The notes beneath the pieces are model-generated. The model was not told the origin of the DNA, did not search any database, and was given only the letters and a program-made list of their open reading frames with translations. Positions 49,631 through 61,800 of a DNA stretch of 64,000 bases are shown piece after piece; positions within the stretch are counted from its first letter, which is position 1, and each line of letters opens with the position of its first letter. Source of the stretch: Syngnathus acus (lineage: Eukaryota > Chordata > Actinopteri > Syngnathiformes > Syngnathidae); assembly GCF_901709675.1 (NCBI RefSeq), contig NC_051099.1:7130001-7194000 (forward strand), given 5' to 3'. Position numbers and translations under genes: made by a program.

Positions 49631-52132
49631 TCAGTCCGACCATTCATTGTCATCCAGCTCTGAATCCTCGTCAGAATCGGTGTACTCCACCGCAATACGT
49701 CGTGACAGGATGGTGGCCACGTCGTTCCCGACTGGGTCATGCTTGTTTTGCAGCTCTTGCTGTTCTTGCACTTTTTTCAACTGGATGCCTATTGACCAGA
49801 AGCAAATGTTACAATCACATAACCAAACATACATTTCCTGACCATGGAGACAGATCAGTACCCACCCATGCGGATTGCAGATAACAGATCACTCCTCACA
49901 TCTCTCAGTGGTTTTATTTCAGTTCTGATGCTTCCACTGAGGTGTGATGAGGCAGCTGGGGGAAGGAGAGGTGGTGGCGGGGGACCTGGGGGAGGTCCTG
50001 GAGGAGGTACAGGTGGAAGTGGGTAACCTGGACCACCATGCGTAGTGGCTCCATTGTGAACTGCTGGGGGGCTGAAACCAAAGGCTGTCTGGGCTGATGG
50101 GATGGGTGGGCCTTGGGTAAGTGGAGGGTGGGCGCAGCTGATTGACAATGAAAAGCAAAATTGATTATGTATCATTAAAACAACAACAACATTAAATTCT
50201 AGCTTTAATTACATAAGTGGTTATCTTCCAATCATACTTATAATCTGCCGGCAGGCGTATTGAAGTGTTCATCTTCTCTGCGGCTTGAGTTTCTAATGTT
50301 GTTTTCTTATAGTTGACGTCAATGCTGTGGTATTCGTGCTCTGGCGGTGGGGAGGGCTGCACGTTCCCATGCGACTTGATGAAGTTAGAAGCGCCGTGTG
50401 ATGGCACAGGTGGGCTAGGATAGTCAGGAACGTCGGGCCTTAGAAGAACAAAATGAAAGACATGATTTCCGGTTCGAATAAGTGCTGGTGACAGAAAGTG
50501 AATTGTGTTGCGATGTTAATTTCGAGAGACTAAATGAGGATTTGAAGGTCCTTGATCACATTTTCATGGCACAAACCTGCCCTCTGGGGAGAGTGAGCCT
50601 TCGGAAGATGCCCCACGCCGCAGAGTTTGGGGGTGGCGGTGATCCGGTCGGAGCTCTTTGTCGAAAGCCATCATGTTCCATTCTTGTCTGCGGTTTCGAG
50701 CCTTCCTCACCTTCTTCACCTGGCGCTGGATGGTGCTACTCTCCACGCATCGCTTCTGCTCCTGAATGGAAGGTAAAGTCATGAGCATGCATGTAAAACA
50801 TGGGCATTGACAACTGCTCAGTAAGTTGTGGCAATATTAGTTGTCGCTGAGGATAAAGAATATATGCCAATTAAATGATGTGTGCATCCTCTCACCCTTT
50901 GCCTCCTCCTTTCTTTCCTCTTGTCCTCTGTGTCTTGCAGCATTTTCTCCTTCCACAAGTCAAAAAAGTAGGACGGGTCGGAGTAGAACTTCATGGCATC
51001 AGTGCCGTCCTCTCTAATAAAAAAAAAAAAAGTTTGTGTTCATCTTGATTGTAAACAAGTTAACTAGATCAGTGTTTCCCAACCAACTTTGATGACGTAT
51101 ACCTAAAAGCAGTGAGGTCTCGAAGAGGAGGTGGCTGGTCGCTTTTGTCGTACATATCGGTCACCGAGCTCGGTGTGCTGCCTTTGGACAACACCTGCTG
51201 GTCCTGATTGGTCGAGCTTTTAAAAGCCTTCCTCAGGTTTATGGCCTGCAGAGAAACTGCAAAACAGGAGGATGCATGTTTAAGATATTATGAAGGGCTG
51301 TGAAGGTGGTGAACATATTGGAAAACCTTTTTTTTTTTAAACGTATTTGTCGTTGGTACAACTGACCTTCTTCCACACTGGAGTCTAGCTGAGTGACCTT
51401 GATAGCCAAGCGGTCAATGCGATCTTGGAGTGAGTTTGCACGTACATAAAATGTGTTGGCTTCATTGAAAAGATCACCAAATACATTTTCTGCATGTGTA
51501 CCTGCAAGCAAAATTTTTCAGAATATCTGTTAGTTGATGATAATATGGCTAGGATACTAGCATTAATTTTAGATCATACAGTATCCATCAATTTTATAAT
51601 CTCCACTCACTGGGCACTTCAGCGACTGTTAGTGTGCTTTTCTAAATCCAATTAATTTGTCTGGATTACGGGTGTGCCACGTGATACGTTCTCAAGCAAA
51701 TGTTAAGAATGGCAGAGTATTATAATTAGACTGGCTTTGTGTTCCCATCTATTCTTCATCTTAGCTCGCCGGTAAGCTCTCTAACCCTTCATAATGTGAC
51801 TAAATCGCATCACACACACATTGAGCATGCGGATGGTGTGTGTCAGCGACAACAAGCCAGATGTCCGAGAGTAAATTTGTTTCCAAAAATAGCCTGTTCA
51901 TGTTTCTCTTTGCATGTCACATTGCAGCATTTGTCTTTGAGTATGACATTGTCAAGTGTAGTATGCATAATTCAGTTCATGAACATCAGAGTATCTTACT
52001 CAGACTACTGAGCTGACGGATGATGGCAGACAAGGTGTTGTTGTTGACACATTCCAGCTCGCTATCAATCCTGTCGGGCACTGCACCTTGGCATAGGTGC
52101 CGAGGCTCAATGGTTCTCCTGACCAAAGGCAT
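49631..52132 (-). CDS. wasf3: WAVE/SCAR actin regulator WASF3 (451 aa)
   Basis: Eight coding exons (minus): 52132-52000, 51501-51367, 51256-51103, 51013-50896, 50761-50577, 50438-50238, 50137-49866, 49788-49631, phases consistent. It is a subunit of the WAVE complex that activates Arp2/3 downstream of Rac. The N-terminal SCAR homology domain starts [14 protein letters not shown] and contains [19 protein letters not shown] and [42 protein letters not shown] and the basic region [20 protein letters not shown] follow. Then come [10 protein letters not shown], a short proline-rich stretch, the WH2 motif [16 protein letters not shown] and the acidic tail ending [15 protein letters not shown] and IPSAQTAF identify paralogue 3. 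It is about 50 aa shorter than mammalian WASF3, mainly in the proline-rich part. Confidence 0.94.
51070..51084. repeat. Isolated hAT terminal repeat in a wasf3 intron
   Basis: CAGTGTTTCCCAACC matches exactly the 15-bp terminus of the hAT element at 4266. It lies inside an 89-bp intron, about 18 bp from the 5' splice site of exon 3. No second terminus is found nearby. Confidence 0.55.
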
Positions 52133-53000
52133 CGCTCTTCCTCACACCTCGCCCACGGCACCTGCTGGAAGACAAGACCAAATTGGTGTTAATTGAGCAC
52201 CATACAACACAAAAACTTACCTTTCACAGATAAAACTACTTCATCTGACCTTGCATATTATTGTTCTTGAATATTGTGTGCTTCTTCAAATGGATTAGCT
52301 CTATGATGCAGGTTAAGTCATAATTGCATGCCAATTTTGAATCCATATTTACAGTATATTCACTGCTTGAATTTATTTAATGTCCATATTGTTGCATGTC
52401 TATTCAGGGTAAGAATTTAATTTGGATGCGTTTGGGCCATGCTTGGCAACATTTTTTAAAGGACTAAATAATAATAATAATAATAATAATAAAATAACTA
52501 CTGCATACGCAATTCAGAAATGTACGTGACCTAGCAAATACGTTTCTTTCTTTTTCCCCTTATTTTATTCCCACTTGCAATTTTTATTTTTAGCGTAACC
52601 CATAATTCATTGCGCGCTGTGCTGTGCTGGCATATCAATCAATTTGCGTTCAGGTGCGCAAAAACGATTCGAAAATGAACGTGCAGCTACCAAATACCAC
52701 AGGTAACCATTTCCAATACTCTTTACAAAACATTCATGTGCGACAATGTAACAGCGGGAGCGCAAAACACATTTCTTTAAATGTGCAAAATAAATAAATA
52801 AAAACGTACCTGTGCTGTTGTCACAATTGAGTATATTCGTTTTTTACGCGTCAGGCGGAGCAGTGGACACCAATTGTTTTCATTCAAATAAAGTTTAAAA
52901 AAAAATCTATATATACTTATTTTAGATTCCTCAATGCAGTCGTGTGCCAGCTCTGTTGGAGAAATTCGTGCACAGCGGAATGCAGTGTGACAACATGACC
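52133..53000 (-). promoter_or_regulatory. wasf3: 5' UTR and candidate promoter of wasf3
   Basis: An acceptor (TTCCAGCAG type) sits about 30 nt before the start codon. A consensus donor CACAG|GTACG on the minus strand at 52810-52809 may end a noncoding first exon extending toward 52980. A (TAA)n tract is at 52467-52490. Confidence 0.35.
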
Positions 53001-56000
53001 TCCCAGTCTAAATCACAACATGAGAGGATTTAGTCAGCAGATTTACTGGATCGACCAATCCCTTAGTAGACCTCTGACATCCTGTGTGCTTTTTTTTCCT
53101 TCTTTCCCCCAGGCCCAAGACCTCACCTTGGACCAAGTATGAGGGAAGTCATAACGTTGAATCAACAAGATCTTCATGTTCAGGTGAGCATTTAACTCTG
53201 CCTCTCAAACTACGCATTCATTTGTACTTGTCATGCACCAGCAAATTGATGCCTAGGTTCAAGGCCATGTCAATATTGCACAAAGCATCTTCACAGTTAA
53301 GCCCCCCCCCCCCCCCAAAAAAAAAGATTAGATCTCGCATCTTTTCAAGAGGTGGAATTCACCTGTTGCTAGTATCACAATGCTCCAGTCCCTCAAGTTG
53401 GTCTCTTATATCTTATACCCAATGTTCAAAATAAACAGAAGTTTACAATTCAGTTAATAGCTCCCCTGGATTAACAGTGAAAGGAGACACTCGCTATTTG
53501 ATTTGAAAGCATTACACACAAACACAGATGCACACACAAACACGTGCATCGCTCCTTTATCACAGATGGCATCATCTGGATTGTGGGAGGGAGCAGTGTA
53601 ACCTAGATATGGAGGCTTAAATCTTTATAAGTAGCACACCGTCAGACTCTTAAACCTCCAAAGAGGAATCTGCTTATTCCATCAATACATCATTTAATCC
53701 AACATTAAAGATGTTGTTCTGATTTTGTCTTGTTTTTAATTTCTGTGTATGTTGATATTTGCAGAACTCCTCTGTTGTTTAATAATGAAATTAGGCAGGA
53801 AATCTTGCATAACCATCAATGGAATATTAGAAGTGTCCTCGATAATCCTTTAATTTACAAAAGCGTCATTGTGTTAAAGTGATTTGAATACGAACATCGA
53901 GGAATTGTTTCCCTAAATGAAAGTGTTAAGCCTCACATGCCTCAATAACATCTTCACGTAAAAAAATGTAGCCTCACTTCGCATGCTCTGCCTAAAGGTC
54001 AACATGCGTTAACGGAATTTACACTGCTAAATTAGTGATGATGAGAAATCCAAGTATAAGGACTGTATTTGTATTTTATTTTCACCTTATTATAATTCTG
54101 TTAAGTTATGTTTACACTTGTATGATAAGTGTAACTTATTACTGCATATTATTTCCATTTGTTTTACACAGCGTCCCAGAAAGGAGTTTCTGTGTTTGAA
54201 GTCTCACTGTATCTCATAACAGCAGCATATCCACAATTTTTTTTTCTTAGGAATTATTTTCATGATGTTGTCATGATATGAGAAGGTCGCATGTCACTTA
54301 TGGGTCATCTGTGTTTTCGATGGTGCAATAATCTCCAGCTCAGTGGTTTTAACCCCAATACAATGCGTACACCCCGTTATCATCTTTGGCAATTCAATTT
54401 TCCTTTCCAATAGTGCTACCTGCTGGCTATTGTTAGTATGACATGTAAATGAGCTGTTAAGCGTTTTCCTGCATGTATCTAAGAAAAAAAAAAAGCCAAA
54501 TACTTCTCATATGAATTGTGTTTTATGGGCAATTTAGTTACCATGTTTTGAAGTATGATATATATATTTGTAGATTAATATACACTGAAATATTTCTTTG
54601 GATAGGCTTTTATATTTGGTAGGAAATTGCAAGTTTCATAAAAGTACTGGAAATAAACATTATATAATGACCAGTCAAACCATTATGAACACTTTGACAA
54701 TAGTTATGATTTTATCAAGATAATAATGTTCAGTTTTGCTTGCCCTGCCATAGAGGTAATCATTCTAAAAGACCTTTTAAAAAAAGCCTCAAGGCTTATT
54801 TCAAAATGTTTTATTTCAAATACAAAACTGTACTCCTTATGGTGCTTTCCTAATGTAATTAAGCTCCAGTTGTCTTCTTGTCTTATTTACAATGGGCCTC
54901 AACAAAAGACAAAACGTTGAATTTTTCCCAGAGTGGCGCACCGCACATCACACGACAGCGGGAAAAATAATCAGGCGCAGCTTAATACTGCATGAAAAGC
55001 CTTCACAGTTCCTGAGCCGCCTTAAGTGGGGGTGACTCTAAGAATGCCTTGGCTTGTTTGTCTCATGGTTTAAGTGGTGCGCATAGCCATGGAAAGATCA
55101 TTAAATCACTGTTTTACCACTCTGTTTAATCCCCATAACAAAAGGGGCCGATGCGAAAAATGGGGAGAAAGAGAAAAAAAAATGGCGAGTGAGATTAAGA
55201 AGAAACTTGATGGATCCAAAGTGACGGCTCGGGTTCCCAGCCTTGCCAAAAGGGAGTTAGGAATCTTGATTCCGTATCTCCCGAGCTGAAGAGTGGCGGC
55301 TGATCGGACATTCCCCGTTCACCCCTGCAGTGGCCATCCGCGCTTGTCGTGTCCACCGCTGTGGCCATCTGCCGGATTACTCAGCAGGATATATTTTTAT
55401 AGAGAGCATCCTATTCATATCCTGCCTGCAAAGGTTTACATTAAGGTTGAACTCGGGTGCACTTACAATGGCGGATGAAGTAAGCCCTGTCCTTCTTACA
55501 GCACCCCCCCTCCCCATCTTCTCACTGTTCGGGGTGCCGGTGGCACAGACTTGAAAGGGGCTGCTTTTGCCGTGCCATGAAAGAGGATCTCATGCCACTG
55601 TCTGCCGCCGATTGTTTTGTTTTTTGTTTTCCCTCCAAGCACGGACAATAAAGTGGTGCCCAGCATGAAGGGAGAAAAAAAACATTTGGATGTGCCAAGT
55701 GCAATTGTTTCAGCTAATAGGCATCAACAGGCCAACTTCTCCCAGTTACCATACAGGTGAACTCATTCCTGGGAAAATGTTTTTCTCTTTCTCAGCCTTG
55801 TAGGCGCGATGGCGTCCCCCTTTTTCCTCGCTCTAACGGGATTAGTCGTGCCAGTGCTACCCCGGCTGTCACGGTACTGTCTACTTCCCATCTCTCTTCT
55901 GGGCCTCTAATGTGATTAACCCATTCCCTGTGGTCCAAATGGTTCTGGAGCGGGGGGCAGCAGGGTTGGGGAGGGGGGCACCTCCTTGGCATGTTTACCA

Positions 56001-59000
56001 TGATGCCCGACTTGCAGTCACTGGCACCTTTTGTCAGGAAGGAAGGACCGAGGTCAACGTAGTGCTAAGTCACATGGACGAGGAATTCTTTCTCTCTTCT
56101 AACACTGATCATTTTAAACAAATACCTCACCGCTCACTCATTTGATTATGATTGCCGACGGGCATCATCTTGTCAAACGTCAGTGTCGCGGGGGCTTCGC
56201 CTGTTTAACACGCGTCACGCTCATTTTCGTCGTTTTAAGGGCACTGTTGTTTGCGGAGGACCACATGCCCTTTGCCACCGCTCACAGGGAGCTCTTTCGT
56301 CGCCCTAAGACTACATCCAGAAATCATCTTGACATTGAGAAACACTTGTCATGTCACTTAATGTTACTTTTTTTATGGAGTGAGGTGTAATTCCATCTAA
56401 TCTGTGAAATATGGTAATATAAATATTGTTCAATGAAATATGTCTTGGCGGGAAACAGGTAACTTTTAAACCTCTCTACAAAGTGCGAGCAATTAACTTC
56501 TTATAAATAATAAAATACTCCTACTTGATTTTGTCAGACATACAAGTTTTTTGTAAACATCCTAAAAAATGTCAACACCAGAATGCCAAAGACAGCTTTT
56601 CACGTGAGCACACAGCTCGGCTCAGGCGACAGCATGGAGAATTAGGAGTCTTAATTAAGATTTTTAACAACGCTGCGTGCGCTGTTCATATGCGAGACGG
56701 CGGGCTTGAATAGGGTGGGGCGGGGTGTGGCGGCTCCTTAAACAGCTGCCCGCTCCCAAACAAGCCGCAAAGTTAACATCAAGATCCCCACTATGAAGGA
56801 ATGTGTCACATCATTAGACAGTGCTCTTGCTTCTGTGATAGCGTTTTCCCTCTATGAGCATTTTTTGACACCTTTAGTTTTATATATGGATTTATATTTG
56901 AAGCATTAGTAAAGGCGCAAGCAAGAACAATTCAACATTGTGGCCGAAAGACAATACTGAGCATGAGATTGCCGCTCCCCTTGTGTGGAGATTTGGTGGC
57001 TTTCCAATCCTGATATCTTTGCCAACACCATGTAATGGAAGGTGACACTTATTGTATTAGCAAGAGCTAATGAGTGTCTAAAAGCTGTGTGACTGTGTGT
57101 GCCCAGAAATCTCATCGTGTGCGTTGGTTGCTTAGAAAAAAAAAAAGGACAATGTCTTTTTGCAAAAGAGGTGCACCCCCCCCCCTCCTAAAAACAAACA
57201 GCCGTACCGCCATCAATGTGACTCTCATGAGGCACGCGAGTGCAATTATTCCACTTCGAATAGAAATATGAAGGAGCAAAAATTTGTTTGCAACTTCAGT
57301 TGACCTTTGGTCAGCTAACTTGAATCTATTACTGAGACCATTCAAACTTGCGCATTTTAGCATAAAAAAAGTTTCGATTTTCCATTAGACTTCATACTCA
57401 TTAAATTAATATGCTGTTAAAATGCATATTGGTCAAACTTCATATTTGTGACTGAGCGTAATATGTTTGTCTTGGTTGAACTATTAAAGCGTCATACTGT
57501 TTTCTTAACATTGCAGGGGACTAAAATAATTGATTCCTACATTAACACTTTCCTAAATCTAACTTTCCTGTTGCTTAATTCAGTTTTGAAGCAATTCACC
57601 ATGAACATCAGTAAATTGGATCAGTAGTAGTACACAACTTTCTCCACAAGGGGGATATCATGCTATTAAAATGTTTCTATGCAACCGCTTGAGCTCGAGG
57701 CACAGCTATTCAATTAATAAAACATTAGATTTATTTGCTAGTGTGTTGAAAGGACAAGCATGCAATGTATTGGGGATAAACTACATTGTAAAATGCACAT
57801 TGGGACTTTTACTTTGCCCTTAGAATAAATTGTTGCTTTTGGGTTTGGGAAGAAAAAAAAAAAAATCACCTTAAGCTCACTCACCAGCGTGACACAAACT
57901 GCAGAAATTCTCGTCATTGTTCCAAATTTATGAATAGCCTAATTTGTCACCGGATCGCACATGTGCCCTTTCACAGACGTGGACATTTTATGGACGCTTT
58001 CACTGATAGGCAGCTTTGAGGAAAAATAATGTCGTCAAAGCAGGAGGCTGTCAACTATCGGCACATGGCCCACTGGAGATAGAATGACATCAAGGAACTC
58101 GAATGCCATCGGGCTTTTTCAAAACGCCCGCGTGGACCTACACTCGCTCCACAGGTCAAGCACAGTGCAGTCATCTGCACGTAACTCAGCCTGACACAAT
58201 TTGACCTCACGCCATCGCCTTCTCCGCTTGCCCTTTTGTTTTCCTGCGCTCTCCTGGGAACGGCACTTAATACTATCCGTACACAGTCTATCAAATGTGT
58301 TAGTCTTCTAAGCTCTCATTTCTCAACATTTGCTTTTCTATTATTTGCCACAACTGCAGATCTTTTCACCAATGGCCCTTTGTCGGCCTTCACCGAGGAG
58401 AACGGGGGTCTGATGGAATTGTTTGGCTCAGGCTGCCATCAAAGGCAAAGCTCCTTTGGAGGCTTGGAGGATGAGGCTATTGTTACCTCATTTTAGATGT
58501 TTTAAAATAATGTTTTTTTTTGTGTTCCTTGTTTTGTGCGCTTTTTTAAAGCCAATATTATAAGCTATAAAAAGCCTTTTCCTTAAGGCAGTTTAAAAAC
58601 AAATGCCAACGGAAAAGGTCTACTTAGTGGTCTTTAGAATAAGCGTTTCCAAAGATTTCACAGTCAGATGATCAGCAAAAGATAAATATGGTTAATGCCA
58701 TGCAACACTGAGAAGGTCTAATCTTTACTTTCTTCTGCAGACTTAAGTGTGACATTTTTAAGCAGCGCATCACCTGCTCTTCGCAGAGGTCACTCATTCT
58801 CAAATCAATCGTTTGCTTTGCCTGCCTTTTAATCAATTAAAGTCAAATGTTACGATTTTTCAGTTTCAATTACCTATGTTGTTAGATTTTGGATATTATT
58901 ATTTTTTTCTGGTATAGGACGGGGAACTCATAATGTTGGAACGCAAATAGTCCAGAAGTCCAAAATGTTGTCGGTGCTTTTCACCATTCTGCATTATTGA

Positions 59001-61800
59001 AAGCCTATTAAAAGTTTTTAGGAGACATCTAAGAAAAAAAAAAAAGAATTTAATTCAGTAGTAGCAGGTGGATGACTGCACGCTTGACTGATCATCTCCA
59101 AATGGGCATTCAATAGAGGCGATGTTTCTCATCTACTAATTGGACGTTGCTTCCTTGTCACAACACCCCCCCCAAAAAGTTGAGTCAAACCACACAAACT
59201 TGTGTCTTTTCACAGCAAACAGTTCTTTGTCTGGTAGGGCCGGCTTGATTTAGTAACATTGAATAAATTGAGGTTTGAGGTGTGAAGGTCAGCTCCTCTG
59301 TGATGCTGTAAATACCGACTCAGCTTGTCTGGAATAAGGGAGGCCACAGTCCAGCTTGCTATTCAGCCTTTTGAACCAAACAAACGAAACTGTGTTGTCG
59401 CCTCGCAATTATACTCCTAAAGACGAAACTGTACATTCTTCGCCTATTTGTTTTCATTTAATCTTTTTTTCAAAGGGATTTAGAATAATTAAAAGGCTTC
59501 GAGAAATTAAGTTAAAATCTTGATCGTCTTCTCTTATATTAGATGTTTATTGTACCATTAATAGCACATAAAAAGTAGTTCAATTTGGGAACGGAATGGC
59601 CACACTTGAATCAGCTCATGTTGATCAATTAGTGACATTAGCAATAATTTCCTATTCAATCTCGGTTCCTCCGTGACATTGCAAGGAGGAGAATACTGAT
59701 GATTAAAAGATTGTGCCATTAAGTCAATGCTGTTCTGGGCTTGCAGGATCTTGTGTGATGGAGTGATGAGTTTCAAATGAACTGATAAATGACAGGGCCC
59801 CTGCGGTGCTCGGCAGGACGGATGCTAAATGAACCGTGAGTAGCATTCTTTATGTATAATTACCAATGACACAGCTTGACATGTATATGGATTAGAGAAC
59901 AAAGTTGTAGATATTCCATATTGGAAAATAATTTGGGAAAACTATTGATATGTGACTGCATAGCTCAGGTGAAGGTCTCAGAAAACAGTTGGTCATGCAA
60001 GCAAGCTTGTAAGCCTTGTTTAAAAAATTTAAAAAAAAGCTAAATAAATGCTAAATAATTTTAGACTGCACACCCCACGTCTACTTCGTGTTTTACTCCC
60101 TTTTGTAGTCCAAAACAGACTAATCTGACTTCGGAGTAGTGCTGCAGTTGCATTTTTGGCCAGAGGGTGTCAGTAGAAAGACAAATTCGTACCTCATCTA
60201 CTACTTTGATGACAAAGATTGTTGAAAGCAAAGTTGCAACAACATTAAATTCAGTGGTCTCTTTAGCTAGCTGTGACCAATGAATGGCGTTCATGCAACA
60301 TGTATCATTTATCATGAAGGTAAGTAATGAAAAAAATGTTTTTCTTTACTATTTAATTTCCTACTAGAGGGCTGATTTTGTTTTGCAAGCACAAAAAAAC
60401 AAAAACAACACGATGATGAATTATTACCATTTCTTTCACTGGCCTCCCACTGTCTAATACTAAGTGACCTTTGAGGAGTGTCAATAAAAGTCACAATAAA
60501 AACAAAATTATCTTTGTAAAGTTTATTTATTTATTTATTTTAATATTTCACAAACTCTTTTGTTGCTTATCCATAAGTCACGTTTTCACTGAGCTACAAT
60601 AAACAATCTCACTTTGGAACCTTAAATACCTGTAGCTAGCTGTTTTTAATCTGCATAGAATCAGGGCTAATGCTTCATTACAGGGATTTTTACATAATGA
60701 CCGTCATGTTGCTGCTGTTAATTTTTTTTATTAGCGCAATTACCTGGCTCTTATTGGACTGGGTCAGAGGTCTAATTACCCTGCGTGGTGCCGGTAAATA
60801 GTTGGTGCCGGCGAGCAGGTGGCCCTGGAGGTAAGAGGGAGACATGGGGCATGCCGAGGCGGGCAATTACTGGATGAATTTCACTTTAATAAATGTTGAG
60901 CTACATTTGGAAATTCAGATAACAGAGCTTTCTGCCTAATGGGTGCTGCACTGAGGCCACTTGTGCAAGGAAATGATCCCAAAGAGGGTTTAATTAACAA
61001 CCGCTACATGATCCAGGGAGCGCGTGACAGAATGTTAAAGTGAGGGGGAGAGCATACGGCACAGGGATAATATGAAAATTGCTGAGGGGGAGGGGTGTGG
61101 TTGAAAAGTGGGTGCCAACTTTTATATGCATATGCTGCTTCTGTTTTTGAAAACAGTGGTGAACAAAACAATTATAAAAATGTTTTATATGGCCCAGCAA
61201 AATACAATTGTATATCAGTCTTGCTATTTAGTGCACTGGATGTAATTGCATTGAAATAAAAAAAAATATGTTTAATTTTTGACTCATCAGGTGATGGGGC
61301 AGTGAAAAAAAGAACATGGGAATAGTCTTCGACTTTGTAATGCACTTTACTGCCACCTACAGGACTGGAGTGAAAAGGTTGTGACTTGGCCCATGCTATT
61401 CTAAGAGCCATTGTTGTTTTTACATTTTGTTTCCCTCTATTCTTGGCTGCTCTTCTCTCAGTCTGTTTGGTTGTTGGCTGCTTAAAAAAATGAATGTTGA
61501 ATCATGCAGGTTTCTACTAAAACTTCAAACCACTTAAACATGTAAAAGTGAACAATGATTATCAGCAGTGGCCATTTATAGGTGCCAGTAGCTCGATTTG
61601 TTGTTTCAAGCTGTTGGAATGCACAGTGATATGAATAGGCAGTGGTGTAATGGCATGTTTGCATCAACACACCTAATTCATTGTCGCGCATTTGACGCAG
61701 CGAGTTTGTTTTGTCCTGTGGCTGCTGCCACGTTTTTAGTGCCTCGCACACGCTGCTCCCAAGCGCCACCATCTCGGGCGGCGGTGGTTTTGTTTTGTGT
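53001..61800. other. Gene desert upstream of wasf3
   Basis: No exon chain, domain or tRNA could be found on either strand. The sequence is AT-rich with homopolymer runs (C-run at 53301-53315, A-runs near 54484 and 57851). Some stretches, such as 54960-55080 and 60730-60960, look of higher complexity and could be conserved noncoding sequence; this is only an impression. Confidence 0.5.

Noticed and set aside
55074-55289. Lys-rich 71-aa frame in the gene desert
   Set aside because: No homology recognised and no flanking exons.
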